This document shows, piece after piece, positions 61,573 to 64,000 of a stretch of 64,000 nt of DNA. The notes beneath the pieces were generated by a model. It was not told where the DNA came from. It saw nothing but the letters and a program-made list of their open reading frames with translations, and did no database searches. How positions within the stretch are numbered: the stretch's first letter is position 1; each line of letters begins with the position of its first letter. Both the position numbers and the translations under genes were made by a program. The DNA is from Phycisphaerae bacterium (GTDB lineage Bacteria > Planctomycetota > Phycisphaerae > UBA1845 > Fen-1342): NCBI GenBank assembly GCA_017999985.1, contig JAGNKU010000002.1, positions 1 through 64,000 on the forward strand, in the 5' to 3' direction.

Positions 61573-63777
61573 ATGCCTGTCTCGGAATTGTTGGAATTGG
61601 CCCGCTCGGGCGGCTACGACCGTTTCGAGAGCCGCTGTCTGGAGTTGCTGGAGAGCGGCACGCTGACGCTGGGGCAGCTTGTCGGGCCGTTCGAGGAACT
61701 GGAGCGGGCCGGCCAGGCGGAGCGGCTGGCAACGTTGACCCAGATGGTGCTGGAGAACGCGGACGCGACGCGCGATCCGGCGGCCGCACTGGCTCTGGTG
61801 CGCGTCGCCCTGATCGCCGCGCCGAAGAACGACGACCTGCGCCGCACGACGATCGAGCTGTATCGCCGGCTCTATGGCCAAACGCCCGGGTTCGAGGTGG
61901 TGCTGGCGGCATCCGGCATCAACGGCGGGCGACCGGTGCGCAATGCGCTCAAGCTGCTCGACCTGTGTTTGTCGCTGCAGCCGGGGGACACGCTGATCAG
62001 CCGCATGGACGACCGCGTGGTCGAGGTGGCCGAAATCGATCGTGAAAAGGGCCTGTTCACGCTGCGGCGCGAGGGACGAACGACGACCGTCCCGGCGCCC
62101 GAGGTGACGCGCGAGTATGACCGCATCGCCCCCGACGACTTCCGCGTGCTGCGCCAGCTGCGACCGGAGCAGCTCACCAGCAAGATCGAGGACGACCCCG
62201 TGGGCGTGGTCATCGGGCTGATCCGTGCCCACGACGGACACATTGACGCTGATCTGCTGAAGCACGAACTCGTGCCGAAGTACATCGAGACACGCGACTG
62301 GTCGCGCTGGTGGACCAAGGCCCGCGGACTGCTGAAGCGTTCGCCCCACGTCGTCATCGAGGGCCGCGCACCGGTCATTCTGTCGTACTGCGCGGCAGGC
62401 CAGACGCACGAGGAGGAGACCTGGGACGCCCTGCAGGGCCAGAACGACCCCATCGAGTGGATGAGCACGATTGAGAGCTATCTGCGCGAAAAGGCGTCAC
62501 GCCACGAACCGCCGGACGAGGCTTTCCTGCGCCGTTTCCACGAGCACGTGATCAAGTACATCGCGGCCGTGGAGAGCCGGCGACCGGCCGAGGCGTTGGC
62601 CGGTGCCCTGGTGGTGGAGCGACTCAGCGAGAAGGGGCTACCGAGTGACGACGCGTCGCGCGGGCGGGCGGTGGCCATGCTGCGGGCCGCGGCCGATCCG
62701 GGCTTGCTGCTGCGCGGCGTGGAGCACGAAGGACTGCGCGAGCGCGGGCTCGATGCACTGCGGGCCGCACGCCCCGACGACTGGGCGCAGTACGCCCTCG
62801 CCTGGCTGCCGACCGCGACCGCGGGGTTGCTCGACAAGATCGTGGCGGCGGCCGTGGCCGCCGGGCATGCCGACGTCGTGCAGACCTTCATCGACACGGG
62901 CCTGAGCAACCCGGTCGCGCACCACGAGCTGCTGTACTGGCTGTGGAAGGGGCCGAAGCAGAAAGACCAGTTGCGGTTGCCCAGCGATGACGAGTTGTTC
63001 CGTCTGATCCTCGACGAACTCAGCGCGCTGGGCCGCACCGTCACCGCGGCGCCGGAGGTGGTCAAGGCGTTCCGGCAGCGCATGAAAACGGCGCTGGCCA
63101 TCCGCGACTACGACAAGGCGCGGCAATGCCTGCAGCGCGCCAGTGAAGCCGCCGCGATCACGCTGCGACGGCAGTTGCAGCGGCTGGAGGGCCTCGGCGA
63201 GAACGTCCCCGCCAAGCTGCTCGACCTGCTGCGCGACGTGCATCCGCAACTCTGGGTGGTGCAGCGCCAGCAGGTCGCGCCGTGGGAAGATCGCGAGACG
63301 CTCTGGTGCACCTCGGAGGGCCTCGCGCGCCGCACCGCCGAGCGCGACGAGATCGTCAACGTGAAGATGCCGGAGAATGCGAAGCGGATCGGCGAGGCGG
63401 CGTCGCATGGCGACCTGAGCGAGAATTCGGAGTACAAGTTCGCCCTCGAGGAGCGCGACCTGCTGCGTGCCCGCGTCGCCGCGATCAACGATGAGCTCTC
63501 ACGCGCCCGCACGCTGACACCGCACGACGTGCCTCACGACCAGGTCGGCATCGGCTCGCGCGTCACGGTGCGCGCCGTCAGCGATGGACGCGAACGTGTC
63601 ATGACGTTCCTGGGGCCGTTCGAGACGGATGTGGAGCGCGGCATCTACAGCTACCTCGCGCCGGTCTCGCAGAAGCTCATGGGCCGGCAGGTGGGGGACC
63701 GCGTCGTGGTCACCGCCGATGGCGCCGACACCGAGTGGGAACTCATCGGCCTGGCCAACGCACTCACGACCCATTGA
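61573..63777 (+). CDS. greA: Long GreA-domain transcription factor
   Basis: A 734-residue protein with a standard GreA at its C terminus (about 595-734). The coiled-coil tip motif H-G-D-L-S-E-N-S-E-Y keeps the Asp and Glu that stimulate RNA cleavage in the RNA polymerase channel. The FKBP-like end has V-G-I-G-S-R-V-T-V and F-L-G-P-F-E-T-D. The N-terminal 590 residues are helical with an Ala-rich solenoid pattern, so they may bind another partner. Similar long GreA proteins occur in Chlamydia. ATG 61573 has GAGGT about nine bases upstream. It starts 99 bases after the VWA gene. If no short GreA exists in the genome, this is the main one. Confidence 0.85.
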   Translation: MPVSELLELARSGGYDRFESRCLELLESGTLTLGQLVGPFEELERAGQAERLATLTQMVLENADATRDPAAALALVRVALIAAPKNDDLRRTTIELYRRLYGQTPGFEVVLAASGINGGRPVRNALKLLDLCLSLQPGDTLISRMDDRVVEVAEIDREKGLFTLRREGRTTTVPAPEVTREYDRIAPDDFRVLRQLRPEQLTSKIEDDPVGVVIGLIRAHDGHIDADLLKHELVPKYIETRDWSRWWTKARGLLKRSPHVVIEGRAPVILSYCAAGQTHEEETWDALQGQNDPIEWMSTIESYLREKASRHEPPDEAFLRRFHEHVIKYIAAVESRRPAEALAGALVVERLSEKGLPSDDASRGRAVAMLRAAADPGLLLRGVEHEGLRERGLDALRAARPDDWAQYALAWLPTATAGLLDKIVAAAVAAGHADVVQTFIDTGLSNPVAHHELLYWLWKGPKQKDQLRLPSDDELFRLILDELSALGRTVTAAPEVVKAFRQRMKTALAIRDYDKARQCLQRASEAAAITLRRQLQRLEGLGENVPAKLLDLLRDVHPQLWVVQRQQVAPWEDRETLWCTSEGLARRTAERDEIVNVKMPENAKRIGEAASHGDLSENSEYKFALEERDLLRARVAAINDELSRARTLTPHDVPHDQVGIGSRVTVRAVSDGRERVMTFLGPFETDVERGIYSYLAPVSQKLMGRQVGDRVVVTADGADTEWELIGLANALTTH

Positions 63778-63792
63778 CGTGGGTCACGCGAC

Positions 63793-64000
63793 TCAGCCGG
63801 CGTGCAGCCCGGTCCAGACCAGGTAGCCCGCGTACGCTGACAGCAACAGGAACCCCTCCCAGCGCGTCACGCAGCGCCCCGTGCCGGCCACGATGTAGAA
63901 CAACACGCCGGCGGCCATCATCAGCGGACCATCCCACCAGAGCACCGCGGCGCTGACCGGCAGCGGCTGGATCAGCGCCGCCAGTCCGGCGACGAAGAGC
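63793..64000 (-). CDS. C-terminal end of a Na+/Ca2+ exchanger-type membrane protein (partial)
   Basis: Only the last 68 residues are in the window; the 5' part lies past the right edge. Translated leftward they read as two hydrophobic helices with C-V-T-R-W-E-G-F-L-L-L-S-A-Y-A-G-Y-L-V-W, the terminal helix signature of bacterial CaCA-family exchangers (YrbG-like). The stop is at 63795-63793, convergent with the GreA gene. Confidence 0.7.
   Translation of the reverse strand, partial: LFVAGLAALIQPLPVSAAVLWWDGPLMMAAGVLFYIVAGTGRCVTRWEGFLLLSAYAGYLVWTGLHAG

Overview
The window is GC-rich DNA from a bacterium that looks like a member of the Planctomycetota, probably Phycisphaerae-like. No rRNA or taxonomic marker settles this, so the placement is an inference. 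It rests on a dockerin-like tail with two D-I-N-P-F-V repeats, several secreted or redox proteins with S-Q-P-A-T-R-P linkers, many sulfatase-like proteins, PQQ-type beta-propellers, a ResB-CcsA fusion, a very long GreA-domain protein as in other PVC bacteria, and DUF6624 and DUF3553 proteins. I see no phage, IS element or CRISPR array.

Layout. 0-7.7 kb: tRNA-Arg(CCT), a cation/proton antiporter, then a leftward group (DUF3553 protein, ParA ATPase, VanZ-like protein, NadA) and a surface protein with thrombospondin-3-like calcium repeats. 7.7-26.5 kb: the most distinctive block. Four leftward sulfatase-like proteins (three with TPR tails) are divergent from a rightward run: two type I phosphodiesterase-like proteins, a 61-residue ribbon-helix-helix-like protein, a three-segment membrane protein resembling the Oxa1/EMC3 superfamily, a CgeB-type glycosyltransferase, a domain-swapped HldE-like protein and a GT2 glycosyltransferase, ending at tRNA-Arg(TCT). 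All six alkaline-phosphatase-superfamily enzymes have Thr or Ser where a sulfatase has its Cys, so the block looks like machinery that transfers or removes phosphate-linked groups on surface glycans or lipids rather than a sulfate-scavenging locus.

26.6-39.6 kb: a GIDE-LemA fusion, SerRS, an M16-like protein without its zinc site, a B12-type radical SAM protein, a PilB/GspE ATPase, a nitroreductase, a papain-Kelch-Ig-dockerin secreted protease and a phosphodiester glycosidase. 39.6-48.7 kb: a leftward redox group: sensor kinase, CcsBA-type cytochrome c assembly protein overlapping a PQQ-type propeller, a second propeller, and a YceI-TPR protein. 48.8-64 kb: PepD, an S9 peptidase, a small membrane protein, DnaK, an FmdB zinc ribbon, a DUF6624 protein, a di-haem peroxidase, a large VWA membrane protein, the long GreA protein and the end of a Na+/Ca2+ exchanger.

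Three intergenic clusters of short palindromes (about 2.3, 28.1 and 50.5 kb) look like REP/REPIN elements. Very long ORFs antisense to real genes are a by-product of the high GC content and are not annotated.
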